Source: an uncultured Stenotrophomonas sp.
GTDB taxonomy: Bacteria > Pseudomonadota > Gammaproteobacteria > Xanthomonadales > Xanthomonadaceae
Assembly: GCF_945952405.1 (NCBI RefSeq)
Contig: NZ_CAMFIA010000007.1
Coordinates: forward strand, 1-64,000
DNA length: 64,000 nt
Direction: 5' to 3'
Both the position numbers and the translations under genes were made by a program. Positions 20,452 through 30,333 of this stretch are shown here, piece after piece; within the stretch, counting starts at the first letter, position 1, and each line of letters opens with the position of its first letter. The notes under the pieces were generated by a model that was given only the letters and a program-made list of their open reading frames with translations, made no database searches and was not told where the DNA came from.

Positions 20452-21588
20452 TTACTGGGCAGCCTGGATCAGTGCGTCCACATCCAGCATGTGGCCCGCG
20501 CGATCGGCCTTGGTGCGCAGGTAGTGCTCGTTCTCGGCGGTGATCTCGCCGGTGACCGGAATGCAGTCCAGCACCTCGATGCCGGCGTTGCGCAGGCGCT
20601 GCGCCTTGGTCGGGTTGTTGCTGAGCAGGGCCACGCGGGTGATGCCCAGGCCGCGCAGCATCGCCACCGCGCTGCCGTAGCGGCGCTCGTCCGCACCGAA
20701 GCCGAGCTGCGCATCGGCATCGATGGTGTCCAGGCCGTCGTGCTGGTAACCGTAGGCGCGCATCTTGGCCGCGATGCCGGTGCCGCGTCCTTCCTGGTCC
20801 AGGTACAGCAGCACGCCGCCGCCCAGTTCCTTGAGCTTGCGCAGTCCACGCCGCAGCTGGTCACCGCAGTCGCACTTGAGTGAACCGAACAGATCGCCGG
20901 TCAGGCACGAGGAGTGCACGCGTACCGGTACCACCGCCGACAGGTCGGGTTCGCCGACGATGATCGCGACCTGGTCACGCTGGGCGACGCCCCCCCGGAA
21001 CACCGCGAAGGTGGTCATGCCGACGTCGCGCAGCGGCACCGGCGAACGCGCCACCAGTTCGTAGTCGTGGGCGGCGTGTGCGGCACCTTCGGCGAGGTCG
21101 CACAGGGCCACTTCGGCGGCGCCTTCGAACGTGCGGTCATCCGCTTCCAGGCGCACCGCCACCATTGCCGGCAGCAGCAGGCCAAGGCGGGCCAGTTCCA
21201 CCGCGCCGGCATCGAAGGCGTCACCGGCGCTCCAGCCGTCCGGCATCGGGCCCGGCTCGCGCAGGTAGCCGAGCGAGGGCAGGGCATCGAAGGCGACACC
21301 GGCCAACGGCAGGCGCGCGCCCGCCGGCGCCTCTACACCGAGTACGCGGGCGCGGGTGGCGGTCAGGAACAGGTAGTGGTGCTCGCGCGCAGCGCTGGCG
21401 AAGGCCGCGAAGCTGCTGGCGGTGGCGCTGTCCAGCGCGATCACCGCCAGGCGCTGGCCCTGGCCGTCGTGGAGCAGGACCGGGCGACCGGCGCGCAGTT
21501 CGGCAACCGCGCGCTCGCAGCGGATCGCGGCCGGATCGCCGAACAGGGAAGAAGCAGCAGGCATGGCAGGACCGGGGGAGGCGGACAT
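20452..21588 (-). CDS. ribA: GTP cyclohydrolase II with a degenerate RibB-like N-terminus
   Basis: 378 residues. The C-terminal half (from about residue 205) is a complete GTP cyclohydrolase II: the zinc ligands lie in HSSCLTGDLFGSLKCDCGDQ, the catalytic region in YLDQEGRGTGIAAKMRAYG, and ALLSNNPTKAQRL follows. It opens GTP to the first pyrimidine intermediate of riboflavin synthesis. The N-terminal half has the outline of a DHBP synthase (RCERAVAELRAGRPVLLHD), but the acidic DDEDRENEGD-type motif of RibB is absent, so RibB activity is unlikely. The ATG at 21588 is used; an ATG at 21564 is possible. Confidence 0.88.
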   Translation of the reverse strand: MSASPGPAMPAASSLFGDPAAIRCERAVAELRAGRPVLLHDGQGQRLAVIALDSATASSFAAFASAAREHHYLFLTATRARVLGVEAPAGARLPLAGVAFDALPSLGYLREPGPMPDGWSAGDAFDAGAVELARLGLLLPAMVAVRLEADDRTFEGAAEVALCDLAEGAAHAAHDYELVARSPVPLRDVGMTTFAVFRGGVAQRDQVAIIVGEPDLSAVVPVRVHSSCLTGDLFGSLKCDCGDQLRRGLRKLKELGGGVLLYLDQEGRGTGIAAKMRAYGYQHDGLDTIDADAQLGFGADERRYGSAVAMLRGLGITRVALLSNNPTKAQRLRNAGIEVLDCIPVTGEITAENEHYLRTKADRAGHMLDVDALIQAAQ

Positions 21589-21660
21589 CGCAGTCTCTAT
21601 GGGGGCGCCGGCGTCGTATTCAACGTGGTGCGGCCGCCGGTCGCAGGGACCCGGCGGGCG

Positions 21661-22581
21661 TCAGTGCGGGTGTTCCTCGGTGGCGTAGGGGTCTTCCTCG
21701 CCACTGCCCGGTGGTCGCAGCGTATAGCGCTTGTAGGTCCACTGGTACTGCGCCGGGTCGCGGCGGGCGATGCGCTCGATGCCGGCATTGAGCGCGGTGG
21801 CGGCCACCTGCGGGTCGGGGTCGGCCACGGCCGGGTCGGTCGGCTCGATGTGCAGGGCGAACTCCATGTCCGGGCCGATGCGCTCGCACCAGCCATACAG
21901 AACGGTGGCACCGGTGCGCTCGGCCAGCCGGTTGACCAGGGTCATGGTCAGCGCCTGCACGCCGAAGAACGGCACGAACACGCCGTCGCCGGCCTTGGGC
22001 TGCTGGTCGGGCAGGATGCCGGTGGCGCCGCCGTCCTTGAGCACCTTGAACAGCTGGCGCACCGCCGGGCCTTCGGCGCGCACCTGCTGTACGTTCTGGC
22101 CGCCCCGTACCAGCTGCAGGAAGGCATCGCTGGCTTCGTCCTCCGGTGGCTTGTAGACGATGGCGATCTGCCCGCGCGAGGCCAGCCACTGGTTCAGCAG
22201 TTCCCAGTTGCCGAAGTGCGGGGCGGCCACGATCACACCCTTGCCGCTGGCCAGGGCAGCGTCGTACAGCGCCTCGCCGTGGCGCTCCTTCAGGTGCAGG
22301 CGCAGGTTGTCGGCCGGTGCCTGGCTCCACAGGCGCAGGGTCTCGATGGCCTGCAGTGCGGTGGAGCGCAGCAGGTCACGGTGCAGGCGGTCGCGTGCGG
22401 CGCCCTCCAGCTCGGGGTAGGCCAGTTCCAGGTTGCGCCGGGTGACGCGGCTCTCACGGGCATTGAGACTGATCCATGCCCACGCCAGGGCACGCGCGAA
22501 GCCCCGCAGCAGGGGCCAGGGCAGGCGGGCGAACAGGGTGGTGGCGCGGTAGACCAGCCGGGCTTTGCGTTGCGGATTCAT
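21661..22581 (-). CDS. lpxL: Lipid A acyltransferase, LpxL/HtrB family
   Basis: 306 residues from the ATG at 22581, which begins [20 protein letters not shown]; the ORF is open further but into the divergent dtd gene. The catalytic motif is HFGNWE (His122, Glu127) in [17 protein letters not shown], with [19 protein letters not shown] downstream. It transfers a secondary acyl chain from acyl-ACP to Kdo2-lipid IVA at the inner membrane. Which acyl position it serves (LpxL or LpxM) cannot be settled from sequence alone. A 61-bp region separates it from the divergent dtd. Confidence 0.87.
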   Translation of the reverse strand: MNPQRKARLVYRATTLFARLPWPLLRGFARALAWAWISLNARESRVTRRNLELAYPELEGAARDRLHRDLLRSTALQAIETLRLWSQAPADNLRLHLKERHGEALYDAALASGKGVIVAAPHFGNWELLNQWLASRGQIAIVYKPPEDEASDAFLQLVRGGQNVQQVRAEGPAVRQLFKVLKDGGATGILPDQQPKAGDGVFVPFFGVQALTMTLVNRLAERTGATVLYGWCERIGPDMEFALHIEPTDPAVADPDPQVAATALNAGIERIARRDPAQYQWTYKRYTLRPPGSGEEDPYATEEHPH

Positions 22582-22642
22582 CGGCGCCAGTTTAGCCAAG
22601 GGCGCTGCTATCGTGGCCGGCCCTGTTGATTGGAAGCCCACG

Positions 22643-23083
22643 ATGCTCGTCCTGATCCAACGTGTCAGCCAGGCCGCCGTGCATGTCGACGACGAAGTGG
22701 TGGGGCAGATCGGCCCCGGGCTGCTGGCCCTGGTCGGGATGGAACCGGGCGACACCGAACCGCAACTGCGGCGGATGGCCGAGCGCCTGCTGGGCTACCG
22801 GGTGTTCGCCGACGAGGCCGGGAAGATGAACCGGTCGCTGCGCGACACCGCGGGCGGGCTGCTGCTGGTCAGCCAGTTCACCCTGGCGGCCGATACCCGC
22901 TCGGGCATGCGCCCGAGCTTCACCAGCGCCGCGCCGCCGGACGAGGCTGAACGCGGGTTCAATCGTTTTGTCCGGATCTGCCGTGAAAATCACGCGCCAG
23001 GGGTGGAAACGGGCCGATTTGGTGCCCATATGGTCGTCAGCCTGGTCAATGACGGTCCTGTGACCTTCCTTCTCAGGCCCTGA
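22643..23083 (+). CDS. dtd: D-aminoacyl-tRNA deacylase
   Basis: 146 residues from the ATG at 22643 ([20 protein letters not shown]), the typical length. It hydrolyses D-aminoacyl- and glycyl-mischarged tRNAs. The SQFTLAAD motif and the C-terminal NDGPVTF motif with the Gly-cisPro pair mark the active site at the dimer interface. The reading frame continues upstream to 22565, but that part lies over the lpxL start. Confidence 0.95.
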   Translation: MLVLIQRVSQAAVHVDDEVVGQIGPGLLALVGMEPGDTEPQLRRMAERLLGYRVFADEAGKMNRSLRDTAGGLLLVSQFTLAADTRSGMRPSFTSAAPPDEAERGFNRFVRICRENHAPGVETGRFGAHMVVSLVNDGPVTFLLRP

Positions 23084-23121
23084 GCCTGCGGGACCACCGC
23101 CCGGCAGGCGGGGCCCCGGGC

Positions 23122-23130
23122 TGGTATAAT
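23122..23130 (+). promoter_or_regulatory. Extended -10 promoter of rpoD
   Basis: TGGTATAAT, a perfect TATAAT hexamer (23125-23130) preceded by TG at the extended -10 position. No good -35 hexamer is visible at the normal distance, as is common for extended -10 promoters. The rpoD ATG follows 45 bp downstream. Confidence 0.6.
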
Positions 23131-23174
23131 GCTACGTTCCCTATTTCCTACCCAGCCGGTGGCGCGAGCACTAC

Positions 23175-25028
<1,854 letters not shown>

Positions 25029-25054
25029 TCTCCGGTACGTGCTGATGCGTCGAG

Positions 25055-25085
25055 AAAAACCCCGCCTGGTGCGGGGTTTTTCTTT
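25055..25085 (+). terminator. Rho-independent terminator of rpoD
   Basis: A perfect 11-bp stem (AAAAACCCCGC, 25055-25065; GCGGGGTTTTT, 25071-25081), 5-nt loop, then TCTTT. The flanking A and T tracts make it work in both directions. Confidence 0.9.
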
Positions 25086-25100
25086 GCCTGCCACGCCCCT

Positions 25101-25124
25101 GTAGCGCCGAGCCCATGCTCGGCT
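25101..25124 (+). repeat. SMAG-type GTAG hairpin repeat
   Basis: GTAGCGCCGAGCCCATGCTC plus GGCT: same layout as the element at 18182, with the stem AGC/GCCGAG against CTCGGC. It lies 15 bp beyond the rpoD terminator. Confidence 0.75.
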
Positions 25125-25135
25125 GATCATGATAA

Positions 25136-25282
25136 TTACGTAACATTTAATGTAACCAATGTCCGCGCCTGGGTCGTGGCTGGGTTAAATATATCCAGTA
25201 TTTTCAAGCGTATATGCGCAAGCCGGTGCTTGCAGTCTCGATTTTTTGATGCTAATTACGTAACACACTTCGTATTACGTAA
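25136..25282. promoter_or_regulatory. Three TTACGTAA palindromes, probable autoregulatory operators of the HipA-like gene
   Basis: The perfect octamer TTACGTAA occurs at 25136-25143, 25256-25263 and 25275-25282. The last two are 19 bp apart (about two helical turns) and the third abuts the start codon. The first runs into a near-palindrome GTAACATTTAATGTAAC (25140-25156). The region is clearly AT-richer than its surroundings. The downstream protein carries its own HTH domain, so it is the likely binder. Confidence 0.6.
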
Positions 25283-26688
25283 TGCACATGGCACGCGCGC
25301 AACGCCCACAGGTCCAGGATCTGATCGCCCAGCTGGTCCCCGGCCAGCCGCTACCTGCCGCGGTGTTGGCCGAGCGCCTGGGCGTGGACCGGATGGCGCT
25401 CAGCCGGCTGGTGGCGGCCAGTGGCCCGCAGGTGGTGCGCATGGGCAGCACCCGCGCGACCGCCTATGCGCTGCGGCAGACGACCCGCGCCGGCAGCGAA
25501 TGGCCGCTGTACCGGCTGCGCGAAGACGCGACGCTGGAGGAGCTGGGGCGGGTGATCGCACTGGCCGGCGGCTGCTTCCACGTGGATACCCGGCGTGACC
25601 GCCCGAACCTGCGGCGCGCCCCTGACGGCGACGTTGCCGCTTTCTTTCCGGACCTGCCCTGGTACCTGGACGACCTGCGTCCGCAGGGCTTCCTTGGCCG
25701 CAGCTTCGCGCACGGCCGCGCGCAGGCGCTGGGCCTGCCGAAGGACCTCAAGGGCTGGCAGCTGGACGATGTACTGACGGCGCTGGTGAGTGCCGGTGGC
25801 ACCGAGGCGGGCGATCTGCTGCTCGGTAGCGGCGCGGCGGACGCAGCGCTGGCAGAGCTGCAGGCGCCGCCTGACCGGGTCGCGGTCGACGACCGCCTTC
25901 GCCAGTACCCCGAACGTGCACGCGCCGCGCTGGACGGAGAAGACGTGGGCTCCTCGCCAGGGGGCGAGCAACCCAAGTTCACCGCCACCGTCGAGGCCAG
26001 GGGGGCGCGCCGTGCGGTGCTGGTCAAGTTCGCCCAGCCGGATGGCGGTGCCGCCGCCCAGCGCTGGAGCGACCTGCTGGTCTGCGAACACCTGGCGCTT
26101 GGAACCCTGCGCGAGGCGGGCGAGGCAGCGGCGTACAGCGAACTGCTGCAGTCGGCCACGCACACCTTCCTGGAAGTCGAGCGCTTCGACCGCACGCCCA
26201 CTGTGCTGGGGCGGCGCGGCCTGGTCTCGCTGATGTCGCTGTCGTCGGCCTTCGTTGGCGACGTCGGCTCGGCGTGGCACGTGGCAGGCGCCGCGTTGCA
26301 GGCGCAAGGCTGGCTGACCGCCGATACCGTGCAGGCAATGGGCCGGCGCCACGCGTTCGGGCGGCTGATCGGCAACAGCGACATGCACCACGGCAATATC
26401 GGCTTCCACTTCATTGATCGCGGACCGCTGCCGTTGGCGCCGGTCTACGACATGCTGCCGATGTCGCTGGTGCCCTCCAAGCTGGGCGTACTGCGTGCGG
26501 ATGAACCGCTGGCGCCGATCGAGCTGCTGGGTAGCGGCGACCTGCAGCATCTGCGCTGGGCGGCACCGGTCGCCGAAACCTTCTGGCAACGCGTGGCGGT
26601 TGATGACCGGATCCAATCGCCCGCCATGCGCGCGCTGGCGCAGGCAAATGCCGAGCGGGTGCGGCAGATGGGCGCGCGCTTCGGGTGA
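25282..26688 (+). CDS. HipA-like kinase with N-terminal HTH (YjjJ/HipH type)
   Basis: 468 residues from the ATG at 25282; an ATG at 25288 is equally possible and neither has a clear Shine-Dalgarno. The N-terminus is a winged-helix/HTH (LPAAVLAERLGVDRMALSRL, then RATAYALRQ). The rest is a HipA-type Ser/Thr kinase: SSPGGEQPKFTA matches the glycine-rich loop, LIGNSDMHHGNIGF carries the catalytic Asp-x3-Asn pair, and VYDMLPM holds the metal-binding Asp. E. coli YjjJ (HipH) has the same fused layout and no separate antitoxin gene. No hipB-like gene is next to it, so the HTH domain may serve for self-repression. Substrate unknown. Confidence 0.85.
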   Translation: MHMARAQRPQVQDLIAQLVPGQPLPAAVLAERLGVDRMALSRLVAASGPQVVRMGSTRATAYALRQTTRAGSEWPLYRLREDATLEELGRVIALAGGCFHVDTRRDRPNLRRAPDGDVAAFFPDLPWYLDDLRPQGFLGRSFAHGRAQALGLPKDLKGWQLDDVLTALVSAGGTEAGDLLLGSGAADAALAELQAPPDRVAVDDRLRQYPERARAALDGEDVGSSPGGEQPKFTATVEARGARRAVLVKFAQPDGGAAAQRWSDLLVCEHLALGTLREAGEAAAYSELLQSATHTFLEVERFDRTPTVLGRRGLVSLMSLSSAFVGDVGSAWHVAGAALQAQGWLTADTVQAMGRRHAFGRLIGNSDMHHGNIGFHFIDRGPLPLAPVYDMLPMSLVPSKLGVLRADEPLAPIELLGSGDLQHLRWAAPVAETFWQRVAVDDRIQSPAMRALAQANAERVRQMGARFG

Positions 26689-26781
26689 ATCCGCTGTGGT
26701 GGCTGACAGCGTTCGCGCGCGCTGCCTGCGGCGGGTGCTAGCCGGTTGAGCGCCGGCTCCACTACACTGTGATGCTGCGCC

Positions 26782-26857
<76 letters not shown>

Positions 26858-26967
26858 ATTGATGATCCTATGTCGTCCTATGAAGGCTGAAATATCCTGA
26901 AAAAACAGGGGTTTCGGCCTTTTTTGCGTCTGATTGCGTCCTAAGTGATCCAGCAGAATCCAGACTT

Positions 26968-27036
26968 CTCTGGCGGTATCTTTGGCGGTAACCTCCACCT
27001 GCTCTACACCTGTTACCGCCAAACCAGTTACCGCCA
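26968..27036. repeat. Left arm-type repeats for the integrase (TGGCGGTAAC)
   Basis: Four copies of TGGCGGTA[A/T]C: direct at 26971-26980 and 26983-26992, inverted (GTTACCGCCA) at 27012-27021 and 27027-27036. The last ends just before the integrase start at 27039. The direct pair is repeated with two mismatches over 25 bp at 39006-39030 near attR, as expected for arm-type sites. Confidence 0.75.
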
Positions 27037-27038
27037 CC

Positions 27039-28229
27039 ATGTCATTGACCGATACCGCCATTCGCAGGACCAAGCCCACCGCTGCCGTGCAGAAGCTGCG
27101 AGACGGTGGAGGCCTGTACCTGCTGCTGAAACCTGATGGCGCCAGATGGTGGCGCTGGGACTATCGGCGTCCTGTGACCGGCAAGCGCAACACGCTGTCG
27201 CTTGGCACCTATCCAGAGGTGAGCCTGGCGTCTGTGCGCGAGCGCCATGCTGCTGCGCGAAAGCTGTTGGCCGAAGGTGTTGATCCGGGCGAGCAGCGCA
27301 AGGCGCAGAAAGTGGCCAGCTTGGAACTGGCCACCAACACATTTGAGGCGCTGGCGCGCGAGCACTTGGCGATGAGAGCCAAGAAGCTGTCTGCCGGGTC
27401 GGTGAAACGAGAGACGCGCTTGATCGAAAAAGATCTGACGCCGTACATCGGGCAACGACCCATTGCAGCGATCACAGCGCGTGAACTGTTGGAGACGCTA
27501 CGCAAGATCGAAGGGCGGGGCGCTGTCGAAACTGCACATCGGGCGCGGATGCTGGTCAGCCAGGTTCTTCGATACGCGATAGCGACAGGACGTGCAGACA
27601 GGAACGTGGCAGAGGATCTGAAAGGAGCGCTCACTTCGCCCGAAGGTCGTCACTTCGCCAGCATGACTGAGCCCAAGCAGATCGCAGAACTGCTGCGCTC
27701 AATACATGGCTATCAAGGATCACCGATTGTCATGGCGGCTCTGTGCCTAGCGCCGCTGGTATTCGTTCGCCCTGGTGAGCTTCGTCGTGCACAGTGGTCG
27801 GACATCGACCTGGACAATGGCGAATGGCGGTTCACGGCAAGCAAGACCGGCCAATCGCACGTTGTTCCATTGGCTTCGCAGTCTGTGGCGATTCTTAGGT
27901 CTGTGCACCCGCTGACTGGACGGAAAGAGTTCGTGTTCCCCAGTGTGCGTGGCAAGGGGCGCCCGATTAGCGAGAACACGATCAACGCAGCGCTACGTCG
28001 CCTTGGCTACGACTCCGACACGATGACCGGGCATGGCTTCCGCGCGATGGCACGAACTGTGCTGGATGAGGTGCTGGGTTTCCGCCCGGACTACATCGAG
28101 CACCAGCTGGCACACGCCGTGCGTGATCCAAACGGACGTGCATACAACCGTACGGCTCACTTGGTCGAACGGGCGAAAATGATGCAGGCTTGGGCGGACT
28201 ATCTGGACGGCCTGAGGACCTCCCGCTGA
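27039..28229 (+). CDS. int: Tyrosine recombinase/integrase (DUF4102, P4 type)
   Basis: 396 residues from the ATG at 27039 (MSLTDTAIRRTKPTAAVQKL); the frame is open to 26982 but that part overlaps the arm repeats. An N-terminal DUF4102 arm-binding domain (GGGLYLLLKPDGARWWRWDY, NTLSLGTYPEVSLASVRERH) is followed by the SAM-like core-binding and catalytic domains. Catalytic residues: Arg244 (VRPGELR), Lys269, His332 and Arg335 (HGFRAMART), His359 and Tyr369 (AYNRTAHL). It would integrate and excise the element at the tRNA site. It lies 181 bp from attL, transcribed away from the tRNA. Confidence 0.95.
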   Translation: MSLTDTAIRRTKPTAAVQKLRDGGGLYLLLKPDGARWWRWDYRRPVTGKRNTLSLGTYPEVSLASVRERHAAARKLLAEGVDPGEQRKAQKVASLELATNTFEALAREHLAMRAKKLSAGSVKRETRLIEKDLTPYIGQRPIAAITARELLETLRKIEGRGAVETAHRARMLVSQVLRYAIATGRADRNVAEDLKGALTSPEGRHFASMTEPKQIAELLRSIHGYQGSPIVMAALCLAPLVFVRPGELRRAQWSDIDLDNGEWRFTASKTGQSHVVPLASQSVAILRSVHPLTGRKEFVFPSVRGKGRPISENTINAALRRLGYDSDTMTGHGFRAMARTVLDEVLGFRPDYIEHQLAHAVRDPNGRAYNRTAHLVERAKMMQAWADYLDGLRTSR

Positions 28230-28271
28230 CCTCCCGTTCTTCCCTCTTTCATTTCTGACTTACTGTTTTTT

Positions 28272-28385
28272 CTGGTTACAGCGGTACCACTGGTTACACC
28301 GCTGCGAAATGTCTTGTAAATCATTCGGTTGCGTCCATTGTCGGAGCGCCGTATTCACTGGTTACAGCTGGTTACGCTGGTTACA
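28272..28385 (+). repeat. Left cluster of CTGGTTAC repeats
   Basis: Five copies of CTGGTTAC[A/G] in one direction, at 28272, 28290, 28358, 28368 and 28377. The first two frame GCGGTACCA. The right cluster at 35789-36037 carries the same unit in the opposite direction. Likely binding sites for an element-encoded protein (replication initiator or regulator). No gene is called in 28230-28851 apart from these repeats and the dyad at 28719. Confidence 0.65.
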
Positions 28386-28718
28386 TCGGCGCCCTATCGA
28401 TCCGTATTGGACACATGCGGGTCGATGGCGCGCGCCGATTGAATGGCTCTGCCGCAGCCTCTTTCCGGCCAGCGGGTTGCTTTGAAGGTCGCCGAGCGGT
28501 CGCCATGACGGCCGATGACCAGACCCAACCCGCCAGTAGTCGATAGTTCGCTCGTCGCACATTTTGCGCTACTGGCCTGGATCAGCAGATTGCCAGGCGC
28601 GTCCGTTTGTCCTGCGCAACCAGTCGAGCGGCCTGACTGCTGCGCTCGCTTGTCAGCTCCCGCCAGTTGGCTGGAACGGAGCAAGGTTGCGCCGTCAAGG
28701 GGGATTCGTCATGTGTAA

Positions 28719-28738
28719 TTTTACAAAATACTGTAAAA
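28719..28738. promoter_or_regulatory. AT-rich dyad, probable operator before alpA
   Basis: TTTTACA AAATAC TGTAAAA, a perfect 7-bp inverted repeat with a 6-bp spacer in an AT-rich island of GC-rich DNA. It lies about 115 bp before the AlpA gene, so it could be the operator or promoter of the leftmost operon. Confidence 0.5.
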
Positions 28739-28851
28739 ATTTTCCCTACACATCGAGCTGCGTGAGTTGAGCGGCAGCTGTCTCTAGCCTTCTAACCAAG
28801 CCCACAACACAGGGCGGCGGTTGACGAAACGTCAGCCCCGCGACCTTTCAC

Positions 28852-29124
28852 ATGCTTGGTTCCCCAGCCCCTCAGGCGACCGCACCTGGTCAGCCTGCCG
28901 ATCATTCCCGGCCTGACGCCGCACGCGGTGAACGCTTCCTGCGCAAGCCCGAAGTGCTCAGTCGCACCGGCATTTCCCGCTCGCACCTGTACTGGCTGAT
29001 GAAGCGCGGCCGGTTCCCCGCATCGATCCCCCTTTCCCCGCGCGTAACTGTCTGGTTGGAGTCGGACGTGGACGCGTGGATTGCCACCCACATTCCCGAT
29101 ACCCACCTGCGAGCGCAGCCATGA
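28852..29124 (+). CDS. AlpA-family HTH regulator
   Basis: 90 residues. After a Pro/Ala-rich N-terminus comes the AlpA/MerR-like winged helix: FLRKPEVLSRTGISRSHLYW, LMKRGRFPASIPLSPRVTVW, LESDVDAWI. AlpA-type proteins are small DNA-binding activators or excisionases found next to integrases in P4-like elements. The stop overlaps the next start by 4 bp (ATGA). Confidence 0.88.
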   Translation: MLGSPAPQATAPGQPADHSRPDAARGERFLRKPEVLSRTGISRSHLYWLMKRGRFPASIPLSPRVTVWLESDVDAWIATHIPDTHLRAQP

Positions 29125-29324
29125 AAGACACCATCGTCCTGACCATCTCCGATCAGAAGTTCACCCTGAGCCCGGCAGAAGCCAAGTTCCTGGCTGAGCA
29201 TCTGCGAACGGCTGTGGCACAGCCGAATCTCGCGCTGAATTTCTCCCAGAGCCGGACTGCGCAAGGCGGCCGCATTGCACTCTCGCGTGGTGTCGCGGGT
29301 AGCCGTTCCACCACTGACTGCTGA
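29121..29324 (+). CDS. Small hypothetical protein of the satellite operon
   Basis: 67 residues from the ATG at 29121, coupled to alpA by an ATGA overlap. The sequence KDTIVLTISDQKFTLSPAEA followed by KFLAEHLRTAVAQ suggests a short beta strand pair and a helix. No family recognised. The next gene (Ogr/Delta) starts 10 bp downstream. Confidence 0.55.
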   Translation: MKDTIVLTISDQKFTLSPAEAKFLAEHLRTAVAQPNLALNFSQSRTAQGGRIALSRGVAGSRSTTDC

Positions 29325-29333
29325 GGCATTGCG

Positions 29334-29618
29334 ATGACCAGTTCAAGAGCCTTCCTGCGCTGCCCGCATTGCGATACGCCTGCCATCGTGCGCACCAGCG
29401 TGCTGCATTCCAAACTGCTGCGCGAATCCGTGCTCCAGTGCCGCAATGCGCTGTGCGGTCACACGTTCTCGGCCTACACCGAGATCGTGCGCACGCATGT
29501 GCCAAGCGTCTGCCCGAGCGCCGAGATTTGCCTGCCCCTCAGCGATTCGGCAGAACGCCGCGCGCTCAGTGAGAACGCCACTGAAGCACCGCGCGCCAAG
29601 CGCAGCACGCGGCGATGA
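29334..29618 (+). CDS. Ogr/Delta-type zinc-finger late activator
   Basis: 94 residues. The cysteines lie at 10, 13, 36 and 41, exactly the C-x2-C-x22-C-x4-C spacing of the P2 Ogr and P4 Delta activators (RCPHCDTPAIVRTS, then QCRNALCGHTFSAYTEIVRT). These proteins activate late promoters of P2-like phages and their satellites. Presence here supports a link with a P2-like helper and possible control of the portal gene. The stop overlaps a possible ATG at 29615 (ATGA). Confidence 0.88.
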   Translation: MTSSRAFLRCPHCDTPAIVRTSVLHSKLLRESVLQCRNALCGHTFSAYTEIVRTHVPSVCPSAEICLPLSDSAERRALSENATEAPRAKRSTRR

Positions 29619-29911
29619 CGCGCGTGTTGACAGCACCGGCTCATCCGATGCAGCATTGCCCCGTCGCCGCACAATCGGCGACCGGGTTTAGCAGCCCGAA
29701 CCCTGAGGCGCACCAGCGCCCATCGACCGATGCACGGCGCTTTTTTATTGCCTGCTGTGTCGTCGCGGGCGATTGCTTGCCAGTTCTATGGCGGGCGGTG
29801 CGCGGAGACCGAAAGGTCTGCCGGTCCTCAGGCCGGTCTGCTAACCGCGTACCGTCCGTCACCTCGTTTAGCAGCGCGGTGGTGGACCTCAACTTACCTG
29901 AGGACCCTGCC
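29615..29911 (+). other. Open leader region with Icd/Ash-like reading frame and small hairpins
   Basis: The frame that begins at the ATG at 29615, coupled to the end of the Ogr gene, stays open into the next gene (to 30121). Its translation (ATGFSSPNPEAHQRPST, RRFFIACCVVAGDC, WRAVRGDRKVCRSSGRSANR) recalls the Icd-like/Ash-type ORFs seen at the same place in P4-like elements. The DNA also holds a GAAA-loop hairpin AGACC/GGTCT (29806-29819) and a repeated GTTTAGCAGC (at about 29687 and 29867). It may be a protein extension, a structured RNA (P4 uses a small immunity RNA here), or both. Confidence 0.35.
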
Positions 29912-30121
29912 ATGTCTCATGACACCCTGGCCGCGCCGTCGCGCTTTGCCGCCCGTATTGCTCACCACCTCGGCGAAATCGCCGACACCCTTGATTGGGA
30001 CCATTGCCGCTGGCTGACGCTGACTGCGCGCTTGGAGGCCACCGGCAAAGCGCCTGATGCGCTGACGCTGGGCGAGGTGCAGCAGGCCATTGCGGCAACC
30101 GTGCAGGGGGCTGCGCGATGA
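29912..30121 (+). CDS. Small hypothetical protein of the satellite operon
   Basis: 69 residues from the ATG at 29912, with GAGGA seven bases upstream. The alternative is a 168-residue product from 29615 in the same frame. The sequence is helical (FAARIAHHLGEIADTL, WDHCRWLTLTARLEATG, LTLGEVQQAIAATV). No family recognised. Coupled to the next gene by ATGA. Confidence 0.55.
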   Translation: MSHDTLAAPSRFAARIAHHLGEIADTLDWDHCRWLTLTARLEATGKAPDALTLGEVQQAIAATVQGAAR

Positions 30122-30333
30122 ACGCTCTCTCCCTGAACATGGTCGCCGTCAATGACGATGCGGCCACGCATGACCTGTTCAGCGCCGCGCGCCAGTTGCA
30201 GCGCATCCATACGATGCCGATGGCCGCGCTGTCGCAGCTGGTAGGCGCACTTGAGTGCTGCCCTGGTGCACTGGAATCCCTGTCCGTAGGTCAGCTGTTG
30301 GCCATGGTCCGTGATGCGGAGGTGGCTGCATGA
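30118..30333 (+). CDS. Small hypothetical protein of the satellite operon
   Basis: 71 residues between two ATGA overlaps, so tightly coupled on both sides. Mostly helical (HDLFSAARQLQRIHTMPMAA, LSQLVGALECCPGALESL). No family recognised. Confidence 0.55.
   Translation: MNALSLNMVAVNDDAATHDLFSAARQLQRIHTMPMAALSQLVGALECCPGALESLSVGQLLAMVRDAEVAA

Noticed and set aside
20452..21588. Call as bifunctional RibBA
   Set aside because: The acidic DHBP-synthase motif is missing in the N-terminal half, so only GTP cyclohydrolase II is supported.
28272..28385. Possible CRISPR-like array
   Set aside because: Units are 8-9 bp with irregular spacing and no spacers of constant length; better explained as protein-binding repeats.
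28394..28684. 96-codon minus-strand ORF left of alpA
   Set aside because: No recognisable domain and it competes with an equally open plus frame; no start signal.
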